64,000 nt of DNA from Lutjanus erythropterus (GCA_020091685.1 CM034599.1:34573920-34637919), one strand, 5' to 3'. Positions 33,823 through 46,259 are shown, numbered from the stretch's first letter. Notes: generated from the sequence alone by a model not told the origin. Program-made: numbers and translations.

Positions 33823-36000
33823 ACAGCTGAGGAAAACGCCCCCCCAAAAAAAACGCAGCCCATTACATGATCATTAAATTCTAAACTTGTGAGTCCTTTC
33901 ATGAAAAAAAAAATGGAAACCCCACAGAATGAATTTTCTGTAACATTCTTCATAGTATTTGTGGCCCAGTTCCACATCCCTCTTTTAACTTTACACACAA
34001 ACACACACAAAAGAACAAACGCACCTACACTATCGCACTCACACACACATACAGACTTTTCAGTAAAGAATTTGGCACTTTGTTACCCATCTATGTCATG
34101 CACCTTGTTAAATTGCTTTTCCCCAAATCCTTAATATTAGATCTATTTGTGGTACAAATAAAATGTATATTGGTTTTTAGTCCAGGAAGTAGGGGAAATA
34201 CCAAAAATATCTGTGAATAGTTTCTCAGTATTGAAGATTTGCTTGTATGAGTAACACGAGCTTGAATGCTAAAATGATTTTTCGTTCCAACCCCACCCCA
34301 ACCATTGTTCTGAACCTGAGTTTACTTTTTCTCTGGGAAACTTGGCCCCATCTTTTGTCAGGGGGGAGGTGGCTTGGTGAAGAAACGATGGCCTTGGTGT
34401 GCGTTCTCCTCTTGAAGGAAACGCCACAATGTGTTTATGAAATTTAAATTGACTTTGCCAGAGTGGCCCTTTTTGTAACTCTCAACGTGTGTCTTTATAA
34501 GACATGCTTCTTAATGGACAAATAGGAATGTTAGTTAAATAATAGTAATTCAAAAACCCCAAACAAACTGCAAGCTCGACCCGGCTGTAGTTGATTGCTT
34601 TGTCATTATATGGCACTCTACGTGTCCTTTGTTTAGTTTATTTCCATCCCCGCTGAACAGCCTGGTGTGGAAGCTAATGAGATGTTGACCAGGCTTTGCA
34701 AGGTGCACTGGGCAGGGACCAGAGAATATCAGCAGTTATCGAAAGCTTTTTGTTTTTTCCTCTTTTTGACACGACACTGGGAGTCCTGGGGCTCTCCGAG
34801 GTGGCGCATTAAAACGTCTCACCAGGAGAAATTGAAGGTATCAAATGAATTCATTCTGTTTTTAGCCTATATCCTCATTGTTTTGCTACTTTTTTGTATT
34901 CTCATGTATTTTTATATATAAATATACTTAAAAATTTCTGTCGTTCACTTTTTATTAAAGTAATATTTTCAAGACCACAGCTGTTTCTAAAAGTGACATG
35001 GAGGGCATGGATCATTCCTTCGTTTGACCCCCAAAAAAGGTTCTGTTTGAATTCATTTCCAATCGCAGCTCTTTGTCTTGGTAAAAAAAAAAAAACTTAA
35101 AAAAAAAAAAAAAAAAGAAATCACTGCCCCACATGATGACGTGTAGCCTGTTTCTATCCTATCCTTTGTTTTTTTTTCCAAAGAAATCTGGTGCATTTAA
35201 AGTACACAAAACACCTAAAATCTACTTTTCCTCTCATGGTTTTAATGATTCCAGAGGCATGTAAAACTTTGTAATGGCCATTCATTCATTCATCTCTTCA
35301 CTTCTTTTTGAAAAACACACGTGACCTCTTGTAGCCTTTTGGTGCTTGGTCAAGCGGGTTAAGGTCAACCAGATACAATTGGCTTTTAAAATGTTACAGA
35401 AACACGGGAGGAGAGCAGTTTTTCTTCTTCCATGTGAAAAGAAGAGCGAATGTGCCTGCACACTGGGACATTCTGTGTTAATGTGTGTATTGTATTTGTT
35501 CTGTCTTTTAAATACAGTATGTACAACAAGACTTACTAGCTTAAACTCTGCCATTCTTGTCATTACGTGGCTGTTGCGAGTTTAACATGTTTCCGCCCCC
35601 CTCCTCCCTTCTTCTTTTCGATGTAAATGTGTTTACCTTCTGGCACTAGTGATTGTACTTTAAGTGCACCTAGTGAAGTTTGGATTTGGGGAACTGAACC
35701 ATGTGTTAGGGTCCAGTGTTACATTGTTTTTATCTTCGGCCTACAACATATGAATGTGAAAAAATACATTACAAAAACTGACGTGGACCAGACGTACATA
35801 TACATAACAGTAGTACAGTATGTGTGTATTTAACAGTAATCTTTTTGCAAAGCAGTCAGTACAGTAGATGTCGCAGTTGTTTTACCAGTAGAGGGCGGTA
35901 TTGATAGAGCAGTTCTTTTTTTTTTCTGACCATAAGCTTCTCAGGCGTGTGGCATATTATGCAGACTTCATAAAACACTAATAAAGATTTTTATTCTCAT
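33823..36000 (+). other. smad2 3' UTR
   Basis: No competing gene follows the stop. An AATAAA lies near 34157 and a second, better placed, at 35980-35985, so the transcript probably ends near 36000. A-rich tracts occur at 35083-35115. The long 3' UTR fits vertebrate smad2. No ORF here looks coding. Confidence 0.6.
35980..35985 (+). promoter_or_regulatory. Probable smad2 polyadenylation signal
   Basis: AATAAA followed by AGATTTTTATTCTCATGATTC and then a T/G-rich stretch (TGTTGTATGTGTGTTTCTTG), the usual pattern around a cleavage site. Confidence 0.55.
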
Positions 36001-37703
36001 GATTCTGGCTGTTGTATGTGTGTTTCTTGATTGTAGATATATAAATGTGTAGGTATATATATTAATGAAAACATAATTGAGCACAATTTATTTTACAGGT
36101 GAACTCAATTTCACCTTGGTTTAACTTCAGAGTACATTTACTGCAATACTGTACTGTAACAATTCCTAAAAATGTACCTCATAGTTCTACTAGTTATATT
36201 TCAGTGGAAAAATTTGACTCTTAACACATCGATCTGACAATAGTTGTTAGCTGGCAAAATCTGATTTTGCACTCAAAACATACAATTAGCCTATAAAATA
36301 TTATGCAATTGTTATACCTTCACTATTAAACAGTATGTGATGTATATGATGTAATTAAATTAGATACACCATCATCAGATAGACTTATACTACTTACACT
36401 TTATTCCATCAATTATAATCCAATAATACAATATAATGAGAGGAGTCATTATGTAAAATGAGTACTTATTCATTAGAAAATGGCACATCTACTTTAGTGC
36501 AATTTTGAAAGCATTTTTGAAAACAAAAAGTACATAGGGTTATTAGTACTTCAGTTAAGGGTGTGTACTTCTACCACAACTCTGATAAACAGTGGTGAAA
36601 TGTAAATGAAATGTAAGTTAAGTAATATAGGCCCACTCACTGCAAACTACTTGAGTGCAATTTTGAGGTACTTCATACTTGAGTGTGTCCATGTTCACTG
36701 TACTTTATAATTCTACCTTATACACTACATTTCAAGGGAGAATGTTGTGCTTTTACTCAGTTAATTCACAGCTTTAGTTACTTGTTGGCTTTCAGATTAA
36801 GATTTTACATGCAAAATATGGAATCAGTTTAGGAAATTTACTTTATTTTTCTAGATTAAGCAATCCAAACGTGTATAAAGCAGTTAAACTAAACTCCATC
36901 TCAACCAACTGCACCAGTTGGTAACACTTTACAATAAAGGTACAATTCTAATACTTAAACAATGCTCAACTAATGCCTGACTCATGATGATTTAATGCAT
37001 GAATGAATGCAGGATGTATCCTGTTGCTCGCCACTAACAACTAATGATCACATTACTATGATTTAATGTGATTAGTTCACACTTAATAGGTCATCAGTTA
37101 ATGCATGTTAATTCACAGTTTTTTCATACATTAATAGATAAGCATCAAGTTAGCTGGATTCCAGTTAAATAAAGGTTTATTTGTGTAACTATAAGAGTCC
37201 TTCGCTGATGATCGCTGATGATCTGTTAAGTGTAAATAATTACTTGTAGTCAGTAACTTGTACATTTGGTTGTAGTAGTAAGAAACAGGAATCCATATAC
37301 ATCCTGCATTAATTCATGCATTAAATCATCACGGGTCATGCATTAGATAAGCATTGCTTAAGTATGTGATTTGTACCGTTACTGTAAAGCGTTTTTAAAG
37401 CTTTTACTTTTGATATTTTAAGCACATTTTGGGTCATTTTGAATGCAAACTTTTATCTGTAGCTAATGCAGTATTTTATAGTGTGGTGCTGCTACTTTGA
37501 CTTCAGTAAATGGTCTGAATATTTTGTCCACCACTGTTGTTTATAAGGTACCTGCACAGGATGGCTGCACACCATTGATCTGTCTGTCATTTGTCCGACA
37601 AGCCATGATTCGACTTCGTTTGTCCTTCCTCGGCCACCGTAGGCTACGTCACAAGTAAATACAGTCAGCTAACTTCATGCTAACAGCTACTTGCTAGAAC
37701 AAC
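36001..37703. other. smad2-ier3ip1 intergenic
   Basis: AT-rich, no exon. About 36910-37400 has loosely inverted phrases (GGTAACACTTTACAATAAAGGTAC near 36920 and TTGTACCGTTACTGTAAAGCG near 37370; CATGCATTA/TAATGCATG between), suggesting a MITE of about 470 bp. The ier3ip1 promoter should lie just upstream of 37704. Confidence 0.4.
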
Positions 37704-38381
37704 ATGGCTTTTACTCTATATTCTCTTATTCAAGCAGCAATCCTGTGCGTCAATGCTGTCGCTGTGTTACACGAAGAAAGATTCCTCAGTAAAAGTAAGT
37801 GGTTGTAGTTAAAAAATATATTCGCCAGTAGATGTCATGTGAGTGAAATTCGAAATAGGTTAGCTAGGCTAATGCTAATTAGCTAGTAGCTTTACAAGTA
37901 GACAAACTGCACGAACAAAAAAACATTTAGGACTTATCGCTGAAGGGTGAAGTTATTTTTAGGTGTATCAGCCTCTAATGTACGGCTAAAATTGTCTGAC
38001 AGGTTGACTACCGTTTAAATTTAATCAATATTTGTTACAATGTACTGTTTTTGAAAGCTTTTTGTATCATCTTTATTGTAATATAGTAAATATACAACAA
38101 TCAGGCATTAGGGTTAACATATAACAATACATTTTCTACAGTGTCTTTGTTATTTAAAGAAAACAGAACTTAAAGAAAACATGTTTCTTTCTTTTAATAA
38201 TGAAGCTGTCTGTCTGTCTGTTTGTTTATTTGTTTGTTTGTTTGTTTTAATCATTAGTTGGTTGGGGAGTGGACCAAAGTGTTGGAGGTTTTGGTGATGA
38301 ACCAGGCATCAGAGTTCAGCTAATGAACCTGATCCGCTCTGTGAGAACAGTGATGAGAGGTGGGTGTCAGCTGTATTACTA

Positions 38382-38427
<46 letters not shown>

Positions 38428-39600
38428 GGTTGAGGTGTAGTTAAACATATGCTGTTGAATTACTAGTTTAACTAAATTTGTCATAGTTGGGTGGTAATTT
38501 AATCATATCAAAATCTCTGTAGCTTTTTCAGTGGTTCACTACTTTGGATCATGAAGTCCATCTTCAACTGCTTATCCGTAGTTGGGTTGTAGAGGTAACA
38601 GTTCAGCAGGGGATCTCAGACATCCTTTTCCCCGGCTACATTAACCAGCTCTGACTGGGGGACCCTGAGGCGTTCCCAGGCCAGGGTGGAGATATAATCC
38701 CTCCAGGTATCTCAAGGTCTTGTTCTCAAGTGAGGACCAATGGAGCTTGAGATGGGCGGTGGGTGTGGAATTGCGTTCAATTTAGCGCCCCATGGTGACA
38801 AAAAGAGAGCCTAGCCAGAAGTAGGGCTGCAGTTAATGATTATTTTCATAGTCGATTGATCGGCTGATTATTTTCTTGATTAATTGTTGTTTTGTTATTT
38901 GAAAATGATTAAAAGTGTTGATCAGTGATTCCCAAAGTCTAAGATGACATCTTTTAATGTCTTGTTTTGCCCACAGCCCAAAGATATTCAGTTTACCGCT
39001 CAAAAGGAGAAAAGGTTTTTGACTTTTTTCCTAAAAAATTTCTAAAAAACAATTAATTGTAATTATCAAAATAGTTGGAGACTAATTTAATAATTCGATT
39101 AATCATTTTGCAGTACAAAATGGCACCACAAACCTTTTTCACAGCAGCCATTTTATCAAGAAATAGTAGCGTAAACACAGGTGTTACCAATGACACTAAT
39201 TAAGGTCCAGTTCCATTTAGTGTATTAGAGCATTTCCAGTGAGCCAACAGGCACAACAGAAGTACCCTGACTCTTTTTGATCTGAATGGATCAGAAACGT
39301 AATTAGTAACATTGGTAGTAACAGTTATTTGCATATTGTAGTTGAACTACCTTTTGAAAGTACAGTCTGTGTAGTTTGTGAGAATAGTTTAACTACATTT
39401 CATTGTGAAGTAGCTTGGAGTTTGGTAAACTACAGTTTTAACGTAGTTTCCCTATCACAGTGTATCAAGGTTCAGTGACAAAGAAGCCTGGTGAGATTTG
39501 TCTTGGCTCTAATCATGTCTTTTACTCTCTTTTCTGCCTCATAGTGCCGTTAATCGCCGTGAATTCAGTATGTATTGTGCTGCTGCTTCTGTTTGGGTAA
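37704..39600 (+). CDS. ier3ip1: Immediate early response 3-interacting protein 1 (3 exons, 82 aa)
   Basis: Small ER membrane protein of the Yos1-like family, linked to ER-to-Golgi traffic and ER homeostasis. Exons 37704-37794, 38258-38359 and 39545-39600 splice in frame to 82 residues, the length of the human protein. The product begins MAFTLYSLIQAAILCVNA, continues VLHEERFLSKIGWG, then QLMNLIRSVRTVMRVPLI, and ends VCIVLLLLFG. Two hydrophobic segments (about 1-22 and 63-82) flank a short loop. It sits 3.9 kb downstream of smad2 on the same strand. The start has no competing upstream ATG close by. Confidence 0.97.
38384..38425 (+). repeat. (AC)n microsatellite, 21 units
   Basis: Uninterrupted AC dinucleotide run in ier3ip1 intron 2, starting 25 bp after the exon 2 donor. 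Likely length-polymorphic. Confidence 0.95.
38545..38720 (+). mobile_element. Fragment of a fish LINE-like dispersed repeat
   Basis: In ier3ip1 intron 2. It contains CTGCTTATCCGTAGTTGGG, ACATTAACCAGCTCTGACTG and GAGGCGTTCCCAGGCCAG, phrases I know from abundant teleost repeats. The family is not certain. No ORF. Confidence 0.5.
38823..39117. mobile_element. MITE with ATTATTTTCATAGTCGATT inverted ends
   Basis: In ier3ip1 intron 2. The left end is GGGCTGCAGTTAATGATTAT and the right end AATTCGATTAATCATTTTGC, imperfect inverted repeats about 300 bp apart. A related fragment is near 27360-27470. It is followed at about 39120-39310 by a reversed fragment of the CACAGCAGCCATTTT family. Confidence 0.6.
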
Positions 39601-40334
39601 TGCGGAGCGAGTGAAGATGGGACACGCCAGTCTGCTGTCAGGAGAACATCTCCGTCACCTCCTCAGGAACCCTTCTGCAGAAATGTTTTTATGTCTTTGA
39701 CATACAGAATGTGTCCTCTCAGCCTTAATATGAATGTTCTCATTTGATATTCCACTTCAATACACAGGATACCACTTAAGGTCTGTTTTATAGAGCACAG
39801 TACTTCAAAATAAGTAAATGCAGCTATTCTCCTCCTTTTGAATAGTACAACAAAACTGTAAATCATTAACAGTCCTTTGCTTTTGATTATAATATTAATA
39901 AGAAATACAAATGTTCTCACACTTTTCCAAGAAAAATGTAACTGTCACAAATAAGCACTGTAAAATGTTTGTGATTTGTACACTGAAGACATGTTTATTA
40001 ACTCTTGAATACATGCTGTTGTTAAAATGCTCGAAAACAAAGAGTTTCTTACTTTCACAAAGTCTTAAGCGTTTTATTTCCTGAAATAGTCGACGGTGTG
40101 TTGTTTGTCCCAGCTCGCACCCCGTCCTGTGTAGCGCCATTGCAGATTTTATTTTTTTTTCCCAGAATGACGAAGTCATAACAAGCCTTCACTGACTCTG
40201 ATAGGTGTTTCCGCTGTTGGTCCAGGTTGGTTAGGCTTAGGCATGAGTAGCGTGAGTGGTTAAGAAGATCACGGTCAGCCAATCAGTGGTAGAATAGGGC
40301 GGGTCATGCCTTCACCATCCTAGGAAAAAAAAAT
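39601..40334. other. ier3ip1 3' UTR and intergenic
   Basis: AT-rich for the first 450 bp, probably including the ier3ip1 3' UTR, although I see no AATAAA. From about 40090 to 40330 it becomes richer in CG dinucleotides (CCAGCTCGCACCCCGTCC, TAGCGTGAGTGG), as expected of the promoter of the next gene. Confidence 0.45.
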
Positions 40335-40472
40335 ATGGCGTCACCGACGGTCAAAGTCTTGTGTTTACTTCATAGTGCAGACTTCCGAAGTGAATTAAGA
40401 TGTAGTACTAGGTTAAGTTTTGCTAATTCCTTTGTTAAACTCGCTGTGTTGCATTGTTTTAATTATTTTTGA
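40335..40472 (+). other. Upstream ORF or alternative first exon of the hotdog gene
   Basis: An ATG in good context (AAATATGGCG) opens 45 codons and stops 6 nt before the main start at 40479. The peptide begins MASPTVKVLCLLHSADF. It also has a possible donor at 40413 (ACTAG then GTTAAG) in phase 2, the phase required by exon 2 at 42154, so it may instead be an alternative first exon giving a short basic N-terminus ending STR then LETPLL. Confidence 0.4.
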
Positions 40473-40478
40473 GCAGTA

Positions 40479-43349
40479 ATGGGGAACACGCAGAGTTACA
40501 TTGTTGCCTCAGTCACTGTGTGTTCTGTGTACTTGGTTTATGTTCACATTTACTGTTCTCATAACCTGTTGAAAACTAGTGTACTCAACAACAAGAGACT
40601 TCCAAGTTTCCTGTATCTTTACATCAGATATTTGACCAGAGCTCTGACTCGGAGGACAGGCTGCTTGTACACAGCAGTTACAAACAAGAGTGAAGTGGTT
40701 TACACGGTCCTCAGCTGCAGGTGAGACAACATGGTCCACTTTCTTTTAAAGGAGGAAGCTTCTGAAACTGTCTCAAAAGGTAGTATGCTGCTGTACATTA
40801 TGGAAGCCCATTGAAGCCAATGTTATGAGAAAAAAGACCTTGTAATTCGGAAAGAAACTCTGATATCTCTGATACTGTTCTAGATACTAAATCATTATTT
40901 TAAGATACTTTCTTTGAGATGTCATTTTGAGAAGGTTACATTATGTTGTCACATTATGTAAGTCAAGTTTCTTATTCTTCTTATTTTCACATGAATTCAT
41001 TATTTTGAGAACATCTCTCAAAGTGATGTACAGCCTACATTGTCAAATTATGGCACTCCTTCAGGTGGTACACTGAGAAATCTTCTCATTCAAATTCTTT
41101 TAAAACATATGATCAAAATACTACAAAATCCCAAATGAGAACTGTGGAACTATGAACTACTATCACTGAAATGTAATTTCAAATTTCTGTCTTTCCTGTA
41201 ATATTTTCATTTCAATATCAGCCTACTACACCTGATGGCCAAAAAAGTCACACCCTTTAATATTTCACTGGACTGCCTTTAGCTTTGATTACGGCACACA
41301 TTCACCATGGCAACGTTTTGATAAGCTTATGCAGTGTCACAACATTTATTTCTGTCCAGAGTTACATTAATTTTTAACCAAGATCTTGTATTGATGATGG
41401 GAGAGTCGGACCGCTGTGTAAAGTCTTCTCCAGCACATCCCAAAGGTTCTTCATGGGGTTCAGGTCTGGACTCTGTGGGGGTCAATCCATGTGTGAAAAT
41501 GACGTCTCATGCTCCCTGAACCACTCTTTCACAATTTGAGTCCGATGAATCTTGGCATTGTCATCTTGGAATATGGCCATCAGGCAGGAAAAACTCCACT
41601 GATGGAAAAACCTGCTCACTCAGTATATTCAGGTAGTGAGCTGACCTCATCTTTAGGTTGGTGAACCTCGACCTGAGCAACTGAAGCAACCCCAGATCAT
41701 AACACTGACCCCACAGGCTTGTATGGTAGGTAGTAAGCATGATGGGTGCATCACTTCATCTGCCTCTCTTCTTACCCTGATGCCCCCATCACTCTGGAAC
41801 AGGGTACATCTGCACTCATCAGACCACATGACCTTTTTCCTTTGCTCCATGTGTGCCTCATTTCTCAAACAACCATGTTTTCTTACATGGTTATTTAAGA
41901 AATCAGAAGCTCCTCACTGCATCAGTTAGGGTTAAATAACTTGTTGTCAGCTGAAACATATTAATCACTGCAGTAATTATCCAATGGAAGGATCTTACCT
42001 GTTTACTTAGTTAAATCCAGGTGGTGACTTTTTTTTTGGCCAGGCAGTTTACATGGACATGTTCATGAACTTAACTGTAATCAATAAATAATCTTGTATT
42101 AGAAACAAACCTGCTTCCATCCATATTTGATTAAGTGTTTTTGTCTCTGTAAGGCTGGAGACCCCCCTGTTGAGGAGGTTCTGCAGTGCTGCAGGTTACG
42201 GTTGGGATTATCCAGACACCGAGTACAGAGACATCCCACTGTGCTTCCCAGAGTTTCTTTGTCGGAGACTGCTGCTGATGGTGCTGACTGATGGAGACTT
42301 CAGGCTCAGCCCAGCAGGTCAGACACATTCACTTCTCTTTAAACAGTCTTTCTTTATAAGATGATTATATTTACACTGCCCTGATTCCCATGTTTTATTG
42401 GTGTGCCTATAATAAAACGCTGGAACGTGGTGGTGATCTGATAGCGAAATATTTTTGCAGGTCTGGTTCGTGTGCGTCAGAGTTTGAAAACCCTTCAGCC
42501 AGTTGATGAACTGAAGAAGGGTCCGTTCATGCTGCAGGTTCGAGTCCTGGAGTACCGGCAAATTGAAGCAGGGGTGGAGGTGGACGTCTGTCTGACTGCC
42601 ACGTCTCGTGCCGGATGCCCAGTTTGGGAAAACGTCCTGACACTGCTGTCCAAAGCCAGGAGATGCTTACCAGTGAAGGAAAACAAGGGTGAGCAACAAT
42701 ATACAGATTTCTGCTGAGAATGTATATGCTTTTTTAAACAAGGAACATAAATGAACGTTTGCATTTAATGTTTACTCATAGCACATTTCGCTTAGAGAAC
42801 TTGGCTCACCTGGTTCTTTCTGACTATGTCTCCTCGTTCTTACAGGCCAGCCAGATGAGCCTGTGCCAGAAAATGTGAAACAGGTAGAGCTCAAAGTACC
42901 CAGGACCGCTGGACTGCAGTGTATATGGTCTTTGTCAGACTTCTCCCCCTATCGCCTCCTCTCTCTGTTGGCCAGCCTGTTTGGATCCACATCGCAGATC
43001 TCATCAAGTCTCTGGATGCTGTCTGTGTGCTTGGCTGAAATAGAAAAGCACAAAGGTAATAGATAATTTAACCTGCAGCCAGCTGATGAAAATTATATAT
43101 CATATTTGGTGTTAAACAGTCAGATTTTTTTTTGTTTTGTCAGGGGTTGGAGTCATCACAGCTCCTGTCAACGTGACTGCCCAGTTTAAGGAGCATCTTC
43201 TGGTGCCAGGCAGAGTGACAGTCAAGTTCTGGGAGACGACCGAAAACAGGGATCAGTCCTGTGCCCAAGGCCTCAGATTTCACATGCAGCAACGTGGAAG
43301 TAACATATCTCACATGAGGGGACTGATTTCAAGGTTTTCATCAACATAG
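40479..43349 (+). CDS. Membrane-anchored MaoC-like hotdog protein, degenerate (6 exons, 349 aa)
   Basis: Exons 40479-40720, 42154-42317, 42461-42688, 42846-43055 and 43144-43349 are five coding exons that join in frame to 349 residues; the sixth would be the optional first exon at 40335. The N-terminus MGNTQS fits an N-myristoylation signal, followed by a hydrophobic segment (about 7-25). From about residue 135 there is a hotdog-like half ([20 protein letters not shown], then [10 protein letters not shown]) and a second half ([31 protein letters not shown], then [17 protein letters not shown]). This matches the MaoC/acyl dehydratase layout, where the second half normally reads GDxNPIH. Here the aspartate is kept and the histidine position is arginine, so catalysis is doubtful. 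I do not recognise a named orthologue. The domain call is by eye. A possible signal ATTAAA lies at 43431. Confidence 0.7.
41227..42051 (-). mobile_element. Tc1-like transposon remnant
   Basis: About 825 bp in intron 1 of the hotdog gene. The ends TACACCTGATGGCC and GGCCAGGCAGTTTA are imperfect inverted repeats, starting and ending in TA. On the minus strand 41868-41653 encodes a transposase fragment with [20 protein letters not shown] and VMIWGCFS, typical of Tc1 transposases. The rest of the transposase is missing or frameshifted, so it is not autonomous. Confidence 0.85.
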
Positions 43350-43762
43350 AAGATTTATATTTGTAGTAAAATGCTGACATTGTACTTTTTTCTGTTTTGC
43401 TCTGTTTCAATTTGGACATCACGGTGTATAATTAAAGATGTAATATGCAGGATTTTATTAGTTGCTGTTTGTAAATGCACCATACGAAGTTGGCTCCTCC
43501 TCTCCTGCTCAATGAACGAAAGAGGGAGGGAGTCGTGGTTGAGTGAGCCAGAGAGTGACATAAGAGAGGGAGCAGCATTGGTGAGAACAAAGCAGTCAAT
43601 CAGAGAAATAACATGTTATTTTCTGATTGTTTCACAGGCGTTACGCTCTAAAGCACACGGCTGTACCTCTGCACGATGCTGCAGGAAGGTGCCACCTTGC
43701 CAGATTTTCTGTGAATGCAGCTGAATGGAACATCCATCCTGTCTGCTGTGTCGTCTCTGCTC

Positions 43763-43764
<2 letters not shown>

Positions 43765-43795
<31 letters not shown>
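43765..43795 (+). repeat. (TG)n microsatellite
   Basis: About 15 TG units just downstream of the hotdog gene. Confidence 0.9.
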
Positions 43796-43797
<2 letters not shown>

Positions 43798-43959
43798 CTC
43801 AGCTCTGCATTCGGTCAAACAGACCTGCAGAGAGAGCTGAGGAGAGAGACAGACACGTTGCCACTTCACTGGTTCATTCCCTTTAATTTAAAATCAAGGT
43901 GGAATTTTAAATCTATATTGAAGAAATAGTGTGAGAGTTTGGGAAATACAGATAAGCGC

Positions 43960-44397
43960 TTTTCACATTGCATATTCAGCTAAGAGTTAACCCTGAGATA
44001 ACTTAGCCCCTTTTCACAGACACATTGTTAACCCAGGGTTAATCTAAGCCCAGGGCTGCCTTCTTCTAGCTCTGGTTTAAAGCCTCTGTATGCCCACACG
44101 GGGTGTTTTGTGTAAACCTGGCTGATTATCTTCTTCTTCAAGTCTTTTAGCCCTGTTTCACACTGGCTGCTTTTAGCCCTGGGTTTGGTCAATTTTTAGG
44201 GGAATACCCTGCAAACTCTGGGCTAACCCTGCTCCGGAGCAAGGCCAGCTAGCACTACGCTAAAGTCCAGTTTGTTAGCGCACTTTGGAAGGTGCCAGGA
44301 TTGTGCCAGTGTGCTCTTTTAGCCCTAGACTAACAGCTCCCGTATCCTGGAGCTAACTGCTCTCTTAACTTGGGGCTAAATGCAGTATGAAAAACCC
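43960..44397 (+). mobile_element. MITE-like repeat related to 5275-5600
   Basis: Rich in AACCCAGGGTTAA and TTAGCCCT phrases, with palindromic organisation and a start near GCGCTTTTCACATTG. Shares phrases in reverse with 5275-5600. No ORF. Confidence 0.5.
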
Positions 44398-45477
44398 CAT
44401 AATAGCTCACCAGCTTTATTCAAATATTAATAAAAGACTACATATATATATATATATAGATTTATAAATACACAGTCTACTGATTCCTTAAATTATGGCT
44501 TCCTGAAAGGATCATAATAACTGGGAATGAGTTTGAATTTCAAGATTTCGTATTTATCAGCAGGACTCTGTGCCTTAGGTTTCATAGATCCACTGTACAT
44601 GAGCACTTTGTCAGATGCCATGTCTACCGGTTGACTATACTAGGCTAATGCAGACATCATGCCTATAGGGAATCAAGACTTTTCAATATTTGATTCCTCC
44701 ATATTCCTGTTTGCAGCTTTCATGTATGTGGAGGTCTGTCTTCCTGTATTATTCATGGGAGCACATTTAGTGTATGGAAGTGAGAGAAGCGGCTTTCATG
44801 CATATCTGCACCATTGCAACATTTTATATGGGAGGGGTGGGGGGGACTGGAGGCTTGGTCCATGGTGACTTAGATGCATTTAAGGGAAAACAATGGACCT
44901 TTTCATTAGAAAAGGATTGACAGTCAGGTTTATTCAGTATTGCTACTGGTTCATCCTGTCACAATATCAGATTTTCACTACATGATTATTGTGGCCAAAA
45001 GAATTCACAATAATATTATTGCAATATCTTTAGAAAATCTTAAAGAAAAATAGTAGCCTGTCAGTCAAATTCATCTTTATCTTTGTCTATTGCACATTTT
45101 GTCTCCTTTTTGGTTAACGCGTTACATTTAAAGTACAAGCGTAGGGAGGTGGAGAGAGAGAGTCTGGACCCATCATAAAATGTGCAGAAAGTGCAAATTA
45201 CACTTATGGATAGTGAAAGAATGAGTGCGTTGGGGGAGAGAGACAAAGCAAGAATGGAAAGAAAGGGAAATGATTTTAGGAGCATCCAGTATGTTTAAGA
45301 GACAAAGGATTGTTTATATGATATCATCACGTGTGAATTATTAACATATTTTAGTTTTTATATATCACAGTTACTGTCAGTACTGGCATATCACAACACC
45401 CCTGGTTTCATTATCTTAACTTCAGAATGATATAAGATACCATTAAAAATCAGGTTGGGATTCTTAACAGTACATTG

Positions 45478-45862
45478 AAGAAATAGTTTGAGATTTTGGG
45501 AAATGTACATATTTCCTTTTTTGCCGAGAGGTAGATGAGAAGATTGATACCACTCTTATCTGTGCGCTAAATATGAAACTACAGCCAGGACACAGATAGC
45601 TTAGCTTAGCATAAAGACAGGAAACAGTGAGCTAGCCTAGGCTCTATCCAAACGTTCAGAAAACAAAACATTTCTAAATTTCATAAATTGACGTGTTTAA
45701 CAGGTTTTTGTCCAGATTAAACAAAGGAAATGTAACATGTTAATTACTTTAGACACATTTTGTTACTTTTGGACAGAACCAGACCAGCTGTTTCCCCCTG
45801 TTTACAGTCTTTATGCTAAGCTAACTGGCTTCACATTTATTATACAAATATGAGCATGGTAT
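45478..45862 (+). mobile_element. Dispersed repeat, intact outer family copy
   Basis: Starts AAGAAATAGTTTGAGATTTT and GGGAAATGTACATATTTCC and contains AGCTTAGCTTAGCATAAAGA; ends TTTATGCTAAGCTAACTGGC. The split copies at 26636-27356 and 61181-62230 are the same family interrupted by other elements. Confidence 0.6.
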
Positions 45863-46259
45863 CAATATTCTGTAAGCATATTTTAAGCATATATTTACTA
45901 AAATGTTGACCTACATTTCTTTAATGAATTTTGATCCAGTTAGCATTTCATGTTGTCTCAGTCTCCAGTTTTCTGTTTGAAAGTATGTCTCTCTTAGTTA
46001 CCTTTTTGTCTTTCCCTCTCTTTCAATGAGAACAGAGAACAGAACCCAAAAGTCTCATTTTTGTTCTGTAGATAGTGACTGTTTCCAGGTTTAAATATAT
46101 GCAGCTGGATGAATGTGAAAAAAAAAACACAAATTCAGCAAAATCCCAAATAACAACACAAAGCAGTCTTGCCGGTGTGGCTGTGATCAGTGGAGCATTC
46201 CTCCACCCCTGCCTCCCTGCACACACTGGGAGCAGTTGTAGTTCATAAGATGAGGGGAG

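Noticed and set aside
34020-34060. Repeated CACACA/ACTCAC blocks as a CRISPR-like or satellite array
   Set aside because: Simple low-complexity sequence in the smad2 3' UTR without regular repeat-spacer spacing.
41653-41868. 71-codon ORF as a host gene
   Set aside because: The motifs WSDE and VMIWGCFS show a Tc1 transposase fragment, truncated on both sides.
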